Assembly: GCA_963742875.1 (NCBI GenBank)
Contig: CAVUNO010000005.1
Coordinates: 354,681 to 418,680, forward strand
Direction of reading: 5' to 3'
Length of the DNA: 64,000 nucleotides
Source of the DNA: Bog-532 sp963742875
GTDB taxonomy: Bacteria > Actinomycetota > Actinomycetes > Streptosporangiales > Streptosporangiaceae
The position numbers were made by a program, and so were the translations under genes. Below the pieces are notes generated by a model, which saw nothing but the letters and a program-made list of their open reading frames with translations, searched no databases and had not been told where the DNA came from. This document shows, in pieces, positions 34,883 to 44,119 of the stretch (position 1 is its first letter; every line of letters starts with the position of its first letter).

Positions 34883-35947
34883 ATGTCCGCGCCCACAGTC
34901 CGCCCCGCGCCCGGAGAGCCAGCGCCCGGAGCGCCCGCATCCGGAGGCCGCCCAGCGTCCGCGGCGCGGCCCGGTCACCGAGTTCGCCCCGTGCCCGGCG
35001 GCCAGCCGGCCGCGCCTGCGGTACAGCACCTTCTGGTCACCTACGCCAAGCGGGGCCGGATGCGCTTCGCCAGCCACCGTGACGTGGGCCGGGCCTTCGA
35101 GCGTGCGGTGCGCCAGGCCGGGATCCCGATGGCCCGGTCGGCCGGGTTCAACCCGCACCCCAAGATTTCCTACGCCAGCGGCACCCAGACCGGGGTGGCG
35201 AGCGAGGCGGAGTACCTGATCCTTGCGCTGACCGTGGCGCAGGACCCGGCCCGGCTGCGTTCGGCACTGGACACGGCGCTGCCGGACGGGATAGACGTTA
35301 TCGAAGTCAGGGAAGACGCCGGCGGCACGCTGAACAGCCGCCTGATGATGTCGGAGTGGCTGGTGGAACTGCCCCGGATCTCACCGGAAGCCGCCGCGGC
35401 GGCGGCCCGGGAGTTCCTGGCGGCCGCCGACGCGCCGGTGGAACGGCTGACCAACAAGGGTGTCCGCCGCCTGGACGCACGCGGGGCCGTGCTGACGATG
35501 GACGCCGGGTCGCGCGCCTCCGCTGACCACTCAGACGCGTGTGCGATAATCCGAATGGTTATTCGGCACACGGAGCCTGCCGTGCGGCCCGAGGACGTCC
35601 TGGTCGCGTTGCGGCAGATCGCCGGCTTGGCGCCCGCCTCGCCGCCGGCCGTGACAAGGGTGGCCCAGGGCGTGCTCGGAAACGACGGTTTGGTGGGACC
35701 GGGGCAGCCGCCTGCCATGGCGGGACACGCCGGTGCGCCGGCACGGGCGCCGCAGGCTCAGGGATCCCAGGCTCAGGGATCCCAGGCTCAGGGATCCCAG
35801 GCTCAGGGATCCCAGGCTCAGGGATCCCAAACTCAGGCATCACCGACTCAGGCGCCGCAGGACCAGGCGCCGCACCACCAGGCGCTGGGGGCGCTGCACC
35901 ACCAGACGCCGCAACACGGGGCGCCGGAACAGATGGACGTGCCATGA
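34883..35947 (+). CDS. DUF2344 (TIGR03936) protein, partner of the radical SAM protein
   Basis: 354 residues, starting one base after the radical SAM stop. The first 45 residues are Pro/Ala-rich. Residues about 48-240 are the DUF2344 domain (LLVTYAKRGRMRFASHRDVG, GFNPHPKISYASGTQTGVAS). The last 80 residues are a Gln/Ala/Ser-rich tail with five exact QAQGS repeats (35753-35827). In many bacteria the two domains occur in one polypeptide, so they act together; the function is not established. The stop is followed by about 270 bases without a supported gene before rne. Confidence 0.88.
   Translation: MSAPTVRPAPGEPAPGAPASGGRPASAARPGHRVRPVPGGQPAAPAVQHLLVTYAKRGRMRFASHRDVGRAFERAVRQAGIPMARSAGFNPHPKISYASGTQTGVASEAEYLILALTVAQDPARLRSALDTALPDGIDVIEVREDAGGTLNSRLMMSEWLVELPRISPEAAAAAAREFLAAADAPVERLTNKGVRRLDARGAVLTMDAGSRASADHSDACAIIRMVIRHTEPAVRPEDVLVALRQIAGLAPASPPAVTRVAQGVLGNDGLVGPGQPPAMAGHAGAPARAPQAQGSQAQGSQAQGSQAQGSQAQGSQTQASPTQAPQDQAPHHQALGALHHQTPQHGAPEQMDVP
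35753..35827 (+). repeat. Five 15-base tandem repeats (QAQGS) in the DUF2344 gene
   Basis: Unit CAGGCTCAGGGATCC repeated five times without change and followed by diverged copies. Perfect DNA identity points to recent slippage. Confidence 0.9.
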
Positions 35948-36217
35948 GGGCGCGGGTGCGGCCCATGGGCCGCGGACCCGTGCTGCAAGCCACGCTGGTC
36001 TGCTTTTCCGCGAGGCGGCCCGGCCGCTCTGCGGCTGCGCGGCACGCGGGACAGTCTTCGCGACCCCGCGCAGAACTGACACAGGTAACGAACCTGGGCG
36101 CCGTAGCCGCCGGTGTGGCCGGCTCCGTCCAGGGATGTGGAAACGATATGTTCCCGCGCGGCGCGCAGCACCCCTCACGGGTTCGCGCGCCCGGGAGCTT
36201 GACGGGAGATTGCCCGG

Positions 36218-39200
36218 ATGCTCGAGAACGAGCCGAACGACAGAGAATTCAATGATGGGTCAGGTGGATCAGACAATGGCGCGGTAAGCGCCGGGACTGG
36301 CCGCGGTGGCGTCTCAAGCCGCCCGGTCGGGCCGCCCGATCCGATTGCACCGGAGCGGCAGGCGCCGAGCGCGCCCGTGTCGACCGGGACATCGGGGCCC
36401 GCCGCCCCAGGGCCTAGCGCCAGTGCGCCCAGCGTGTCCGGGTCCAGTACCCCCGCGCCCGGTTGCGCCGGGCCCATTGTCCCGCCGGCGCCCGGTACGT
36501 CCCTGCCAACTGTGTCCTTCCAGCCGCCGCAGGTCCTTTTCCAGCCGCCGGCGGCCACCTCGCCGGCCCTGGCTACCCCGCCGGGCCAGCCCGCACCGGG
36601 CCCGGCATCAGGCGCCGGACCGGATCATGACACCGACGAAGAAAACAGCGGTCGCCGGCCCGCCACCCGGCGCCGCGGCGGGCGGGCCAGGTCCGCCACG
36701 GACGATGGGCCCCTGGCGGCCCGGACGGGCGGCAACGGCGGACGGCGCGGCGGCAGCGCCGCCGCGGCCGGCCGCGACGCTGACGAAGAGACGGACTCGG
36801 CGAGTTCCGGGCTGGCCAGCCAGGCGGCGAGGAGCGCGCCGGGCGGGCCCAGCGTCACCGAGCCAGCTGCGCCAACCGAGCCGGGTGCGCCGGGCGCGCT
36901 GGACGGCCTGGACGACGACGCCGACGATGATTGCGAGGACGGTGCCCAGCCGGGGCGCCGCCGCCGCCGGAGGGGCGGCCGCAGCCGTACCCGGGCGCGG
37001 GGCGGCAACGGTGCGGACGACTCCGCCGCCGAAGCAGGCGACGGGGACTCCGCCGCCGAAACCGGCGCAGGCCCGGGCGGCAGGTCCCGCGGCGGCGCGA
37101 ACGCGGCTGACGAGTACGATTCCGCGGACGCCGACGCGGATGGCCAGGACAGCGACGAGGGTGACGGTGAGAACGGGAGCGCGCAGGGGCGCCGCCGTCG
37201 CCGGAAGCGGCGTCGCGGTTCGGCGGCCGACACCGAGCGCGCGGGTACCGAGGACGACCCGCCGGACACCGTGGTACACGTGCGAGAGCCCCGGTCGGCC
37301 GCGGCCCGCGCCGACGACGACGTCCGCTCGGTCAAGGGGTCGACCCGGCTTGAGGCCAAGCGGCAGCGGCGGCGCGAAGGCCGCGAGTCCGGCCGCCGCA
37401 GGCCCCCGGTCGTCAGCGAGGCCGAGTTCCTGGCGCGCCGCGAGGCCGTCGAGCGGACCATGGTCGTGCGCCAGCGCGGGGACCGGACCCAGATCGCCGT
37501 GCTCGAGGACGACATCCTCGTCGAGCACTACGTGAACCGCGCGAGCCACCAGTCCTACGTCGGCAACGTTTACCTCGGCAAGGTGCAGAACGTGCTTCCC
37601 TCGATGGAGGCCGCGTTCGTCGACATAGGCAAGGGCCGCAACGCCGTGCTCTACGCCGGCGAGGTGAACTTTGACGCCAGCGGGCTCGAAGGGCAGTCGA
37701 AGCGGATCGAATCCGCGCTGAAGTCAGGGCAGTCCATCCTCGTCCAGGTGACCAAGGACCCGGTGGGCCACAAAGGCGCCCGGCTGACCAGCCAGGTGAG
37801 CCTGCCTGGCCGCTATCTGGTGTACGTGCCGGGCGCGTCGATGACCGGCATCAGCCGCAAGCTGCCCGACACCGAGCGGACCCGGCTGAAGAGGATCCTC
37901 AAGAAGGTCATGCCGGAAGACGCCGGCGTCATTGTCCGCACGGCCGCCGAGGGCGCGACCGAGGACGAGCTTGACCGCGACGTGGCCCGGCTGGCCGCCC
38001 AGTGGGAGAACATCGAGCAAAAGGCCAAGACGGCCAGCGCCCCAGAGCTGCTCCACGGCGAGCCGGACCTGACCGTCCGGGTGATCCGGGACGTGTTCAA
38101 CGAAGACTTCAGCCAGCTCATCGTGTCCGGTAACGACGCGTGGGACGAGGTCCACGAGTACGTCCGCTACGTCGCGCCGCACCTGGCTGACCGGCTCAGC
38201 CCCTGGGATGACGAGGGCGGCCGGGACGCCTTCGCCGAGTACCGCATCGACGAGCAGCTGACCAAGGCCATGGAGCGCAAGGTGTGGCTGCCGAGTGGCG
38301 GCTCACTGGTCATCGACCGCACCGAGGCGATGACCGTTATCGACGTGAACACCGGCAAGTTCACCGGCCAGGGCGGAAACCTGGAGGAGACGGTCACCCG
38401 CAACAACCTGGAGGCGGCCGAGGAGATCGTCCGGCAGCTCCGGCTGCGGGACGTCGGGGGCATTATTGTCATCGACTTCATCGACATGGTCCTGGAGAGC
38501 AACCGCGAGCTCGTGCTACGCCGGCTGCTGGAATGCCTGGCCCGGGACCGCACCAAGCACCAGGTCGCCGAGGTGACGTCGCTGGGCCTGGTCCAGATGA
38601 CCCGCAAGCGGGTCGGGGCCGGCCTGCTGGAGGCCTTCTCCGTGCCGTGCGAAGCCTGCAACGGGCGCGGCGTGCACGTGTCGCTGGACCTGGCCGACCT
38701 CACCCAGCCCGGCCAGGGCGGCTCGGCGGGCGGCCACACCCACACGCACAGCCGCGGTGGCGGCCGCGGCGCTGACCAGAAGCCGAACGGCAACGGCGGC
38801 GCGAACGCCAGCAGCGGCAACGGCGGCGGCAGCGGCGGCCGAAAGGGCCGTGGCGAGAACCGGCGGCGCTCCGGCCAGGTCGCCGCCCCGTCCGGCGAGG
38901 TGGCGGCCGCCGAGAGCTCGCCGGCCATCATCCCCACCCCCGCCGACGTCATCCCCAGCCCGGCGGACATCGTCCCCACTCCGGCGGACATCGTCCCCAC
39001 TCCGGCGGACATTGTCCCCACTCCGGCGGACCTGACCGTCAGCCAGTTCGGCGCCGGGCTGGAGGTACCGGAAGGGGGGCTGAACGGCGCCGCGACGTAC
39101 CCCGCCGGCGCCCAGCCCCCGGCTGAGCCGACGGAAGCCCACGCCCCTGACGTCCAGGCCCTGGACGCAGGCACTCCGGACGCCCCGGCCCCGGAAACCC

Positions 39201-39370
39201 CGGCCCCGGCCCCGGACGCCCAGGCCCCCGGCCCAAACCCGGCGGACGCTCAGGCCCCGGCCCCGGACGCCCAGGCCCCGGAAACCCCGGACGCTCAGGC
39301 CCCGGCCCCGGACACCCAGGCCCCGGAGGACGTGACCGGACCCGAGCCAACCTCGGCGCCGAACCCATGA
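36218..39370 (+). CDS. rne: Ribonuclease E/G with long disordered arms
   Basis: 1050 residues. Residues 1-400 are a low-complexity arm alternating acidic and basic blocks (GRRRRRRGGRSRTRARGG), as in actinobacterial RNase E. The catalytic part follows: S1 domain (SYVGNVYLGKVQNVLPSMEA, about 446-530), 5' sensor, DNase I-like site with the metal-binding Asp residues in VIDVNTGKF (about 707) and IIVIDFIDM (about 750). The zinc link is CEACNGRG near 811. The C-terminal 240 residues are Gly/Asn-rich, then carry five 7-residue repeats (IVPTPAD) and Pro/Ala-rich sequence. It starts mRNA decay and processes rRNA. rplU, rpmA and obgE follow, the usual order. Confidence 0.93.
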   Translation: MLENEPNDREFNDGSGGSDNGAVSAGTGRGGVSSRPVGPPDPIAPERQAPSAPVSTGTSGPAAPGPSASAPSVSGSSTPAPGCAGPIVPPAPGTSLPTVSFQPPQVLFQPPAATSPALATPPGQPAPGPASGAGPDHDTDEENSGRRPATRRRGGRARSATDDGPLAARTGGNGGRRGGSAAAAGRDADEETDSASSGLASQAARSAPGGPSVTEPAAPTEPGAPGALDGLDDDADDDCEDGAQPGRRRRRRGGRSRTRARGGNGADDSAAEAGDGDSAAETGAGPGGRSRGGANAADEYDSADADADGQDSDEGDGENGSAQGRRRRRKRRRGSAADTERAGTEDDPPDTVVHVREPRSAAARADDDVRSVKGSTRLEAKRQRRREGRESGRRRPPVVSEAEFLARREAVERTMVVRQRGDRTQIAVLEDDILVEHYVNRASHQSYVGNVYLGKVQNVLPSMEAAFVDIGKGRNAVLYAGEVNFDASGLEGQSKRIESALKSGQSILVQVTKDPVGHKGARLTSQVSLPGRYLVYVPGASMTGISRKLPDTERTRLKRILKKVMPEDAGVIVRTAAEGATEDELDRDVARLAAQWENIEQKAKTASAPELLHGEPDLTVRVIRDVFNEDFSQLIVSGNDAWDEVHEYVRYVAPHLADRLSPWDDEGGRDAFAEYRIDEQLTKAMERKVWLPSGGSLVIDRTEAMTVIDVNTGKFTGQGGNLEETVTRNNLEAAEEIVRQLRLRDVGGIIVIDFIDMVLESNRELVLRRLLECLARDRTKHQVAEVTSLGLVQMTRKRVGAGLLEAFSVPCEACNGRGVHVSLDLADLTQPGQGGSAGGHTHTHSRGGGRGADQKPNGNGGANASSGNGGGSGGRKGRGENRRRSGQVAAPSGEVAAAESSPAIIPTPADVIPSPADIVPTPADIVPTPADIVPTPADLTVSQFGAGLEVPEGGLNGAATYPAGAQPPAEPTEAHAPDVQALDAGTPDAPAPETPAPAPDAQAPGPNPADAQAPAPDAQAPETPDAQAPAPDTQAPEDVTGPEPTSAPNP
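38927..39031 (+). repeat. Five 21-base repeats (IVPTPAD) in the rne C-terminal arm
   Basis: Five in-frame units; the last three are nearly identical in DNA. The peptide differs only at the first two residues and one Ser/Thr. Confidence 0.9.
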
Positions 39371-39565
39371 CCGGCACTGTGGCCATGAGATTCTGCGCAA
39401 TGGAGAAGCTCTGGTAACGTTGGCTGTCGGCGCATGGGACGTGTCCGTTAAGGGCCCCCGGAGCGCCAGTTTGGACATTCAGGCGAGCCCGTCGTTGCGA
39501 CACCGGTCCCACGGCGATAACCGGGAGACTCGCGAGGGCACGCACGAGGGAGAGAGAGTTCTCGG

Positions 39566-39892
39566 GTGTACGCGATTGTGCGCTGCGGCGGTCGGCAGGA
39601 AAAAGTGTCGGTCGATGACGTCCTGAACGTCGACAAGCTTTCCGGCGACGTCGGCTCGAGCGTCACGCTGCCGGCGGTCCTGGTGGTGGACGACGACAAT
39701 GTGATCAGCGACCCCGCGAAGGTGAGCGGGTACCGGATCACGGCGGAGATCGTCGGCGACGCCGCCGGACCGAAGATCAACATGATTCATTACCGGAACA
39801 AGACCGGCTACCGGCGCCGTCTGGGCCACCGCCAGAAGTACAGCCAGGTCCGGATCACCGGTATCGACGCGGCGGAGAAGGCGAAGAGCTGA
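39566..39892 (+). CDS. rplU: 50S ribosomal protein L21
   Basis: GTG 39566, 108 residues. Typical start YAIVRCGGRQEKVSVDDVLN and the L21 signature KINMIHYRNKTGYRRRLGHR near the end. It binds 23S rRNA next to L20. The 195 bases after rne are untranslated and would be the place for a leader, but I cannot identify a known L21 leader there. One base separates it from rpmA. Confidence 0.97.
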   Translation: MYAIVRCGGRQEKVSVDDVLNVDKLSGDVGSSVTLPAVLVVDDDNVISDPAKVSGYRITAEIVGDAAGPKINMIHYRNKTGYRRRLGHRQKYSQVRITGIDAAEKAKS

Positions 39893-39893
39893 G

Positions 39894-40175
39894 ATGGCAC
39901 ACAAGAAGGGCGCCTCGTCCAGCCGGAACGGCCGCGACTCCAGCGCTCAGCGGCTTGGCGTCAAGCGTTTCGGCGGGCAGCGCGTGAACGCGGGCGAGAT
40001 CCTCGTCCGCCAGCGGGGCACGCACTTCCACCCCGGCATCGGCGTCGGCCGCGGCGGTGACGACACCCTGTTCGCGCTCGTCGCCGGGACCGTGACATTC
40101 GGTTCCCACCGGGGCCGCCGCGCCGTGAGCATTACGCCAGCCGAGTCCGGCGAGCACCCGGCGGCCGGCGGCTAG
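39894..40175 (+). CDS. rpmA: 50S ribosomal protein L27
   Basis: 93 residues from ATG 39894. Start MAHKKGASSSRNGRDSSAQ shows the mature form without the cleaved extension of Firmicutes. The signature GEILVRQRGTHFHPGIGVG is present. Its N-terminus reaches the peptidyl transferase centre. A strong terminator follows. Confidence 0.97.
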   Translation: MAHKKGASSSRNGRDSSAQRLGVKRFGGQRVNAGEILVRQRGTHFHPGIGVGRGGDDTLFALVAGTVTFGSHRGRRAVSITPAESGEHPAAGG

Positions 40176-40195
40176 TCCACGGCCCAAGCGACACT

Positions 40196-40240
40196 GACAT
40201 GCGAAGGCGGACCGGCCCCCCGGTCCGCCTTCGTCATGTC
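40196..40240 (+). terminator. Strong hairpin terminator after rpmA
   Basis: A stem of about 20 base pairs with a short C-rich loop: GACATGCGAAGGCGGACCGG (40196-40215) with its complement ending at 40240. One bulge. It would separate rplU-rpmA from obgE. Confidence 0.85.
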
Positions 40241-40277
40241 CTGGGAAGCGATCGGGAATGAGAGAGGAGGGGACGTC

Positions 40278-41652
40278 GTGGCGGAATTTGCCGATGAGGC
40301 GCTGCTTCGGGTGACCGGCGGGAACGGCGGTCACGGCTGCGCTTCCGTCAGGCGCGAGAAGTTCAAGCCGCTCGGCGGCCCCGACGGCGCGAACGGCGGG
40401 CGGGGCGGTGACATCATTCTGGAGGTCGACCCCGGTGTGGCCACGCTGCTGGACTTCCACCGCCGCCCGGTCCGGCGCGGCGGCAACGGCCGGCCCGGTG
40501 AGGGCTCCAACCGCACCGGCGCCGAGGGCTCGGACCTGGTTATCGGTGTCCCCGACGGCACGGTGGTCAAGAGCCAGAACGGCGAGGTGCTGGCCGACCT
40601 TATCGGCGCCGGGACACAGTTCGTCGCGGCCGCGGGCGGCAAGGGCGGTCTCGGCAACGCGGCGCTGGCCTCACCGCGGCGCAAGGCTCCGGGGTTCGCG
40701 CTCAAGGGCGAGCCGGGGGAGGAACGCGAGCTCGTCCTGGAGCTGAAGAGCATCGCCGACGTCGGGCTGGTCGGTTTCCCCAGCGCCGGGAAGAGCTCAC
40801 TGATCGCCGCGATGTCCGCCGCCCGGCCCAAAATCGCCGACTACCCCTTCACCACGCTCATCCCGAACCTGGGCGTCGCCGAGGCCGGGGACGTGCAGTT
40901 TGTCATCGCGGACGTGCCCGGCCTGATCCCGGGCGCGAGCCTGGGCAAGGGGCTCGGGCTTGAGTTCCTCCGGCACGTCGAGCGCTGCACCGCGTTGGTG
41001 CACGTCATCGACTGCGCCACCGAAGAGCCCGGCCGCGATCCCCTCACCGACCTCGACGTCCTCGAAGCGGAGCTGGCGGCCTACGAGGATGTGACCGGGG
41101 CGGACCTGGCTCGCCGGCCCCGGCTGATCGCGCTCAACAAGATCGACGTCCCAGCAGCCCGGGAACTCGCCGACATGGTCAAAGAGACCCTCACCGCGCG
41201 TGGCCTGCAGGTCTACGAGGTCTCCGCCGCCACCCGCGAGGGCCTGCGGGAGCTCGGCTTTGCCATGGCCGGGCTGGTCGCCGCCGCGCGCAAGGCCACA
41301 CCGGCGCCGCAGCCCACCCGCCGGGTCATCCGGCCCGCGGCCGCCGCCGGGCCCGACTTCGAGATCATCCGCACGCCGGAGGGGGCTTACCTGATCCGGG
41401 GTGAGAAGCCGCGCCGCTGGCTCCTGCAGACCGACTTCAGCAACGACGAGGCCGTCGGCTTCCTCGCCGACCGGCTCGCGCGGCTGGGGGTGGAGGAGGC
41501 GCTGGGCGAAGCGGGCGCCGAACCGGGCGACGAGATTCTCATCGGCGACCTGGACGACGCCGTGGTCTTCGACTGGGATCCGACCGTGCCGGCCGGGACG
41601 GGGGGCGCCTGGCCGTGGCCCGCGCGGCAGCGACCGCAGGCTGCCCGGATGA
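40278..41652 (+). CDS. obgE: Obg-family GTPase, apparent read-through into proB
   Basis: GTG 40278 with GAGGAGG seven bases upstream. Obg fold rich in glycine (GGNGGHGCASVRREKFKPLG), G domain with G1 GFPSAGKSS (about 165), G3 DVPGLI, G4 NKID and G5 SAA, then the OCT domain (DFEIIRTPEGAYLIRGEKPR). As written the frame continues without a stop into ProB (one ORF, 40278-42839). If one G is removed from the run of six at 41600-41605, the frame ends as GAPGRGPRGSDRRLPG-stop at 41650-41652. That tail resembles known Obg ends, and its TGA overlaps the proB ATG (ATGA). I therefore end obgE at 41652 and regard the fusion as a probable insertion. It is an essential ribosome assembly and stress GTPase. 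Confidence 0.85.
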
Positions 41653-42839
41653 CCCGGCCTGCGCGCGCCGACATCGCGGCGGCGGGCAGGATTGTGGTCA
41701 AGGTCGGATCATCCTCGCTGACGACGGCGGACGGCAGTATCGATGATGACCGCATCGTCGCGCTCGCCGATTGTCTAGCCGAACGGGCCAGGGCCGGGAC
41801 TCATCTTGTCCTCGTCTCCTCCGGTGCGATCGCCGCCGGGATCGCCCCGCTGGGACTGCCCAGCCGACCGCGGGACCTGGCCACCCAGCAGGCGGCCGCG
41901 AGCGTGGGGCAGGGACTGCTGATCGCCCGGTATGCCGCCGCGTTCGCCCGGCACGGGCGGCGCACCGGGCAGGTGCTGCTGTCCGCCGATGACCTGATGC
42001 GCCGGGCGCACTACCGGAACGCGCAGCGAACCCTGGACCGGCTGCTCGACCTGGGCGTGCTGCCGATCGTGAACGAGAACGACACCGTCGCCACCGATGA
42101 GATCCGGTTCGGCGACAACGACCGGCTGGCCGCGCTGGTCGCGCACGTGACCCGGGCCGGGGCTCTCATCCTGCTGTCCGACGTGGACGGCCTGTACGAC
42201 GAGGACCCCCGCCACCCCGGCGCCCAGCGGATCACCGAGGTCCGCAGCCACGCCGACCTGGACGGCGTCCGGATCGGCGGCAGCCGTGGCCCCGGCACCG
42301 GGGGGATGGCCACCAAGGTGGACTCGGCCGTGATCGCCACCGGCGCGGGCATCCCGACCGTGGTGGCCAGTGCCGCCGAGGCCGCCGCCGCGCTGGCCGG
42401 GGAGCCGGCCGGCACCTACTTCGCGGCCACCGGGCGCCGGCCGAGAACCCGCTTGCTCTGGCTCGCGCACGCTGCCGCGGCCCGCGGCCGCCTGCGGCTG
42501 GACCGCGGCGCCGTGGAGGCCATCGTGGCGCGGCGCGCGTCCCTGCTGCCCGCCGGGATCACCGGCGCCGACGGCACGTTCGACGCGGGCGACCCGGTTG
42601 ACCTGTGTGACGGTGACGGTCATGTCGTCGCGCGCGGCCTGGTCAACTACGACGCCAGCGAGATCCCCGCGCTGATGGGCCGCTCCACCCGGTGGCTGGC
42701 CCGCGAACGGGGCCAGGAGTACGAGCGCGAGGTCGTGCACCGCGACGACATGGTCATCCTTGCCCCTTCGTCCAGTGTGGACGGTCACCGGGCGCGGTCG
42801 ACCCGGGTCTCGTCCCAGACTGGATCGCCGGACGCGTAG
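41649..42839 (+). CDS. proB: Glutamate 5-kinase
   Basis: ATG 41649 (MTRPARADIAAAGRIVVKVG), with a weak GCAGG eight bases upstream, or in frame with obgE as the sequence stands. About 396 residues. The amino-acid-kinase domain has IVVKVGSSSLTT, LVSSGAIAAGI, the glutamate-binding NENDTVATDEIRFGDNDRLA and LLSDVDGLYDEDP; GTGGMATKVDSA follows. A PUA domain forms the last 100 residues (AAARGRLRLDRGAVEAIVAR). It makes glutamyl phosphate, the first and feedback-controlled step of proline synthesis. obg-proB is the usual actinobacterial order, but proA does not follow. Confidence 0.9.
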   Translation: MTRPARADIAAAGRIVVKVGSSSLTTADGSIDDDRIVALADCLAERARAGTHLVLVSSGAIAAGIAPLGLPSRPRDLATQQAAASVGQGLLIARYAAAFARHGRRTGQVLLSADDLMRRAHYRNAQRTLDRLLDLGVLPIVNENDTVATDEIRFGDNDRLAALVAHVTRAGALILLSDVDGLYDEDPRHPGAQRITEVRSHADLDGVRIGGSRGPGTGGMATKVDSAVIATGAGIPTVVASAAEAAAALAGEPAGTYFAATGRRPRTRLLWLAHAAAARGRLRLDRGAVEAIVARRASLLPAGITGADGTFDAGDPVDLCDGDGHVVARGLVNYDASEIPALMGRSTRWLARERGQEYEREVVHRDDMVILAPSSSVDGHRARSTRVSSQTGSPDA

Positions 42840-42940
42840 ACCGCGCCGTCATCCAGCAGCGTGCGGCCATCGGGCAGGACAAAGCTGAGATTACCGACCT
42901 CGACGTTGACCCACGAAGACGGCCCCTGGGACCGGTCAGT
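42785..42940 (-). pseudogene. Short ORF end without a start, ABC-F-like
   Basis: About 50 codons on the minus strand read GPSSWVNVEVGNLSFVLPDG and RTLLDD before running into unrelated sequence and a stop. The first part resembles the beginning of ABC-F type ATPases. No start codon is present in this frame and it overlaps both convergent neighbours, so it may be the stump of a deleted gene, or chance. Confidence 0.25.
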
Positions 42941-43985
42941 CGCCGTTGCTGTCGCGCCGCGGGGTGCCGGACCCGCCGGACCCGCCGCCGAACCGGCCGA
43001 ACAGGCCTTCACTCGCGCGCATCGCACCCTCGGCGGCGCCGCGGAACATGCCGACCAGCGGGTCCTCGGTGCGGTTCCACGACTCCTGGTAGGAGCGGGC
43101 CGCGGCGCGGATTTCCTCGGCGATGGTCGTGGTCGAGTCGCTCTCCCGGCGCGAGTAGTCCCCGGCCAGGATGCGCTCGTACTCACCGCTGGCTATCCAC
43201 CGGTTCAGCTCGGCGAAGCGGACCACCGCGAACGGGTGCGTGTTGCCCTGCAGCTGCAGGATCTTCAGCAGGCCGTCCCGTACATCGGGGACCGCGTCGT
43301 ACTCGTGCGCCTGCTCCATGAAGGCGTCCGGGTTCAGCTCCGACATCCGCGCCCCGCCGGCCAGCTTCATCAGCACCCGCCGCGCCGCGTCCACATCCTG
43401 GCTGGCCAGCAGGCCGGCCCGGTCGCAGGACAGCTCGGACTTGCGGTACCACTCCTCCAGGGCCCAGATGATCCCGCGCAGGCCCATGTAGCCGATCGGC
43501 ATCCAGGCGATCCGCGCGGCCAGGTTGATCAGGTGGTACAGCATCGTCCGGTAGACGGCGTGGCCGGACAGGACGTGCCCGAGCTCATGCCCGACCACCG
43601 TGCGGAGTTCCTCGGCGTCGAGCAGGTCCACCAGCCCGGTGTTGATCACGATGAACGGCCGGTCGGAGCCGAGCGTCATCGCGTTGACGATGGGGTTCTG
43701 GGTGACGAACACCTCGGGGATCTGCGGCAGGTCCAGGATGTAGGCGCCGTCCCGGACCATGTCGTTGATCTGCGGGAACTGCAGCTCGGAGACGCGCACA
43801 CTGCCGGACAGGAAGTTCAGCCGCAGCGCACGCTCGTTGAAGAGCCCGGACAGCTTGCGCAGCAGCACGTCGAACCCGGTGAGCTTGCGCATAGCCACCA
43901 GAGCGGAACGATCGGCGGGATGCTCGTACGCCCGGGAACTGATTCCTGGCAGGCGTACACGCGCTCGGTCGGGCACTGGAGTCAT
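42936..43985 (-). CDS. M48-family zinc metalloprotease
   Basis: 349 residues from ATG 43985. HExxH is at His133-Glu134-His137 (VVGHELGHVLSGH); the third ligand Glu184 lies in RKSELSCDRAGLL. Only one or two weak hydrophobic stretches (MLYHLINLAARIAWMPIGYM, GLRGIIWAL) flank the site. The C-terminus is Gly/Ser-rich. The family includes HtpX-like membrane proteases and cytosolic relatives; the substrate is unknown. There is no ribosome binding site, but TAACAT lies seven bases before the ATG, so a leaderless transcript is possible. It is divergent from nadD. Confidence 0.88.
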   Translation of the reverse strand: MTPVPDRARVRLPGISSRAYEHPADRSALVAMRKLTGFDVLLRKLSGLFNERALRLNFLSGSVRVSELQFPQINDMVRDGAYILDLPQIPEVFVTQNPIVNAMTLGSDRPFIVINTGLVDLLDAEELRTVVGHELGHVLSGHAVYRTMLYHLINLAARIAWMPIGYMGLRGIIWALEEWYRKSELSCDRAGLLASQDVDAARRVLMKLAGGARMSELNPDAFMEQAHEYDAVPDVRDGLLKILQLQGNTHPFAVVRFAELNRWIASGEYERILAGDYSRRESDSTTTIAEEIRAAARSYQESWNRTEDPLVGMFRGAAEGAMRASEGLFGRFGGGSGGSGTPRRDSNGD

Positions 43986-44119
43986 ATCTCGTATGTTAGC
44001 GCCGTCCGCGAGGAACGGCGCCCACCGGAAAGCAACAGAAGGGGGCCGCCCGCCCGCAACCAGGAACAGTTTGCCCCGGCCGGCGGCGAGTGCCCCGCCC
44101 CGGCTTATACCATCCCGTT

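Noticed and set aside
35944..36255. 103-codon ORF starting at an ATGA overlap after the DUF2344 gene
   Set aside because: The composition is Arg/Gly-rich without any family resemblance, and it overlaps the rne start. It is more likely rne leader sequence.
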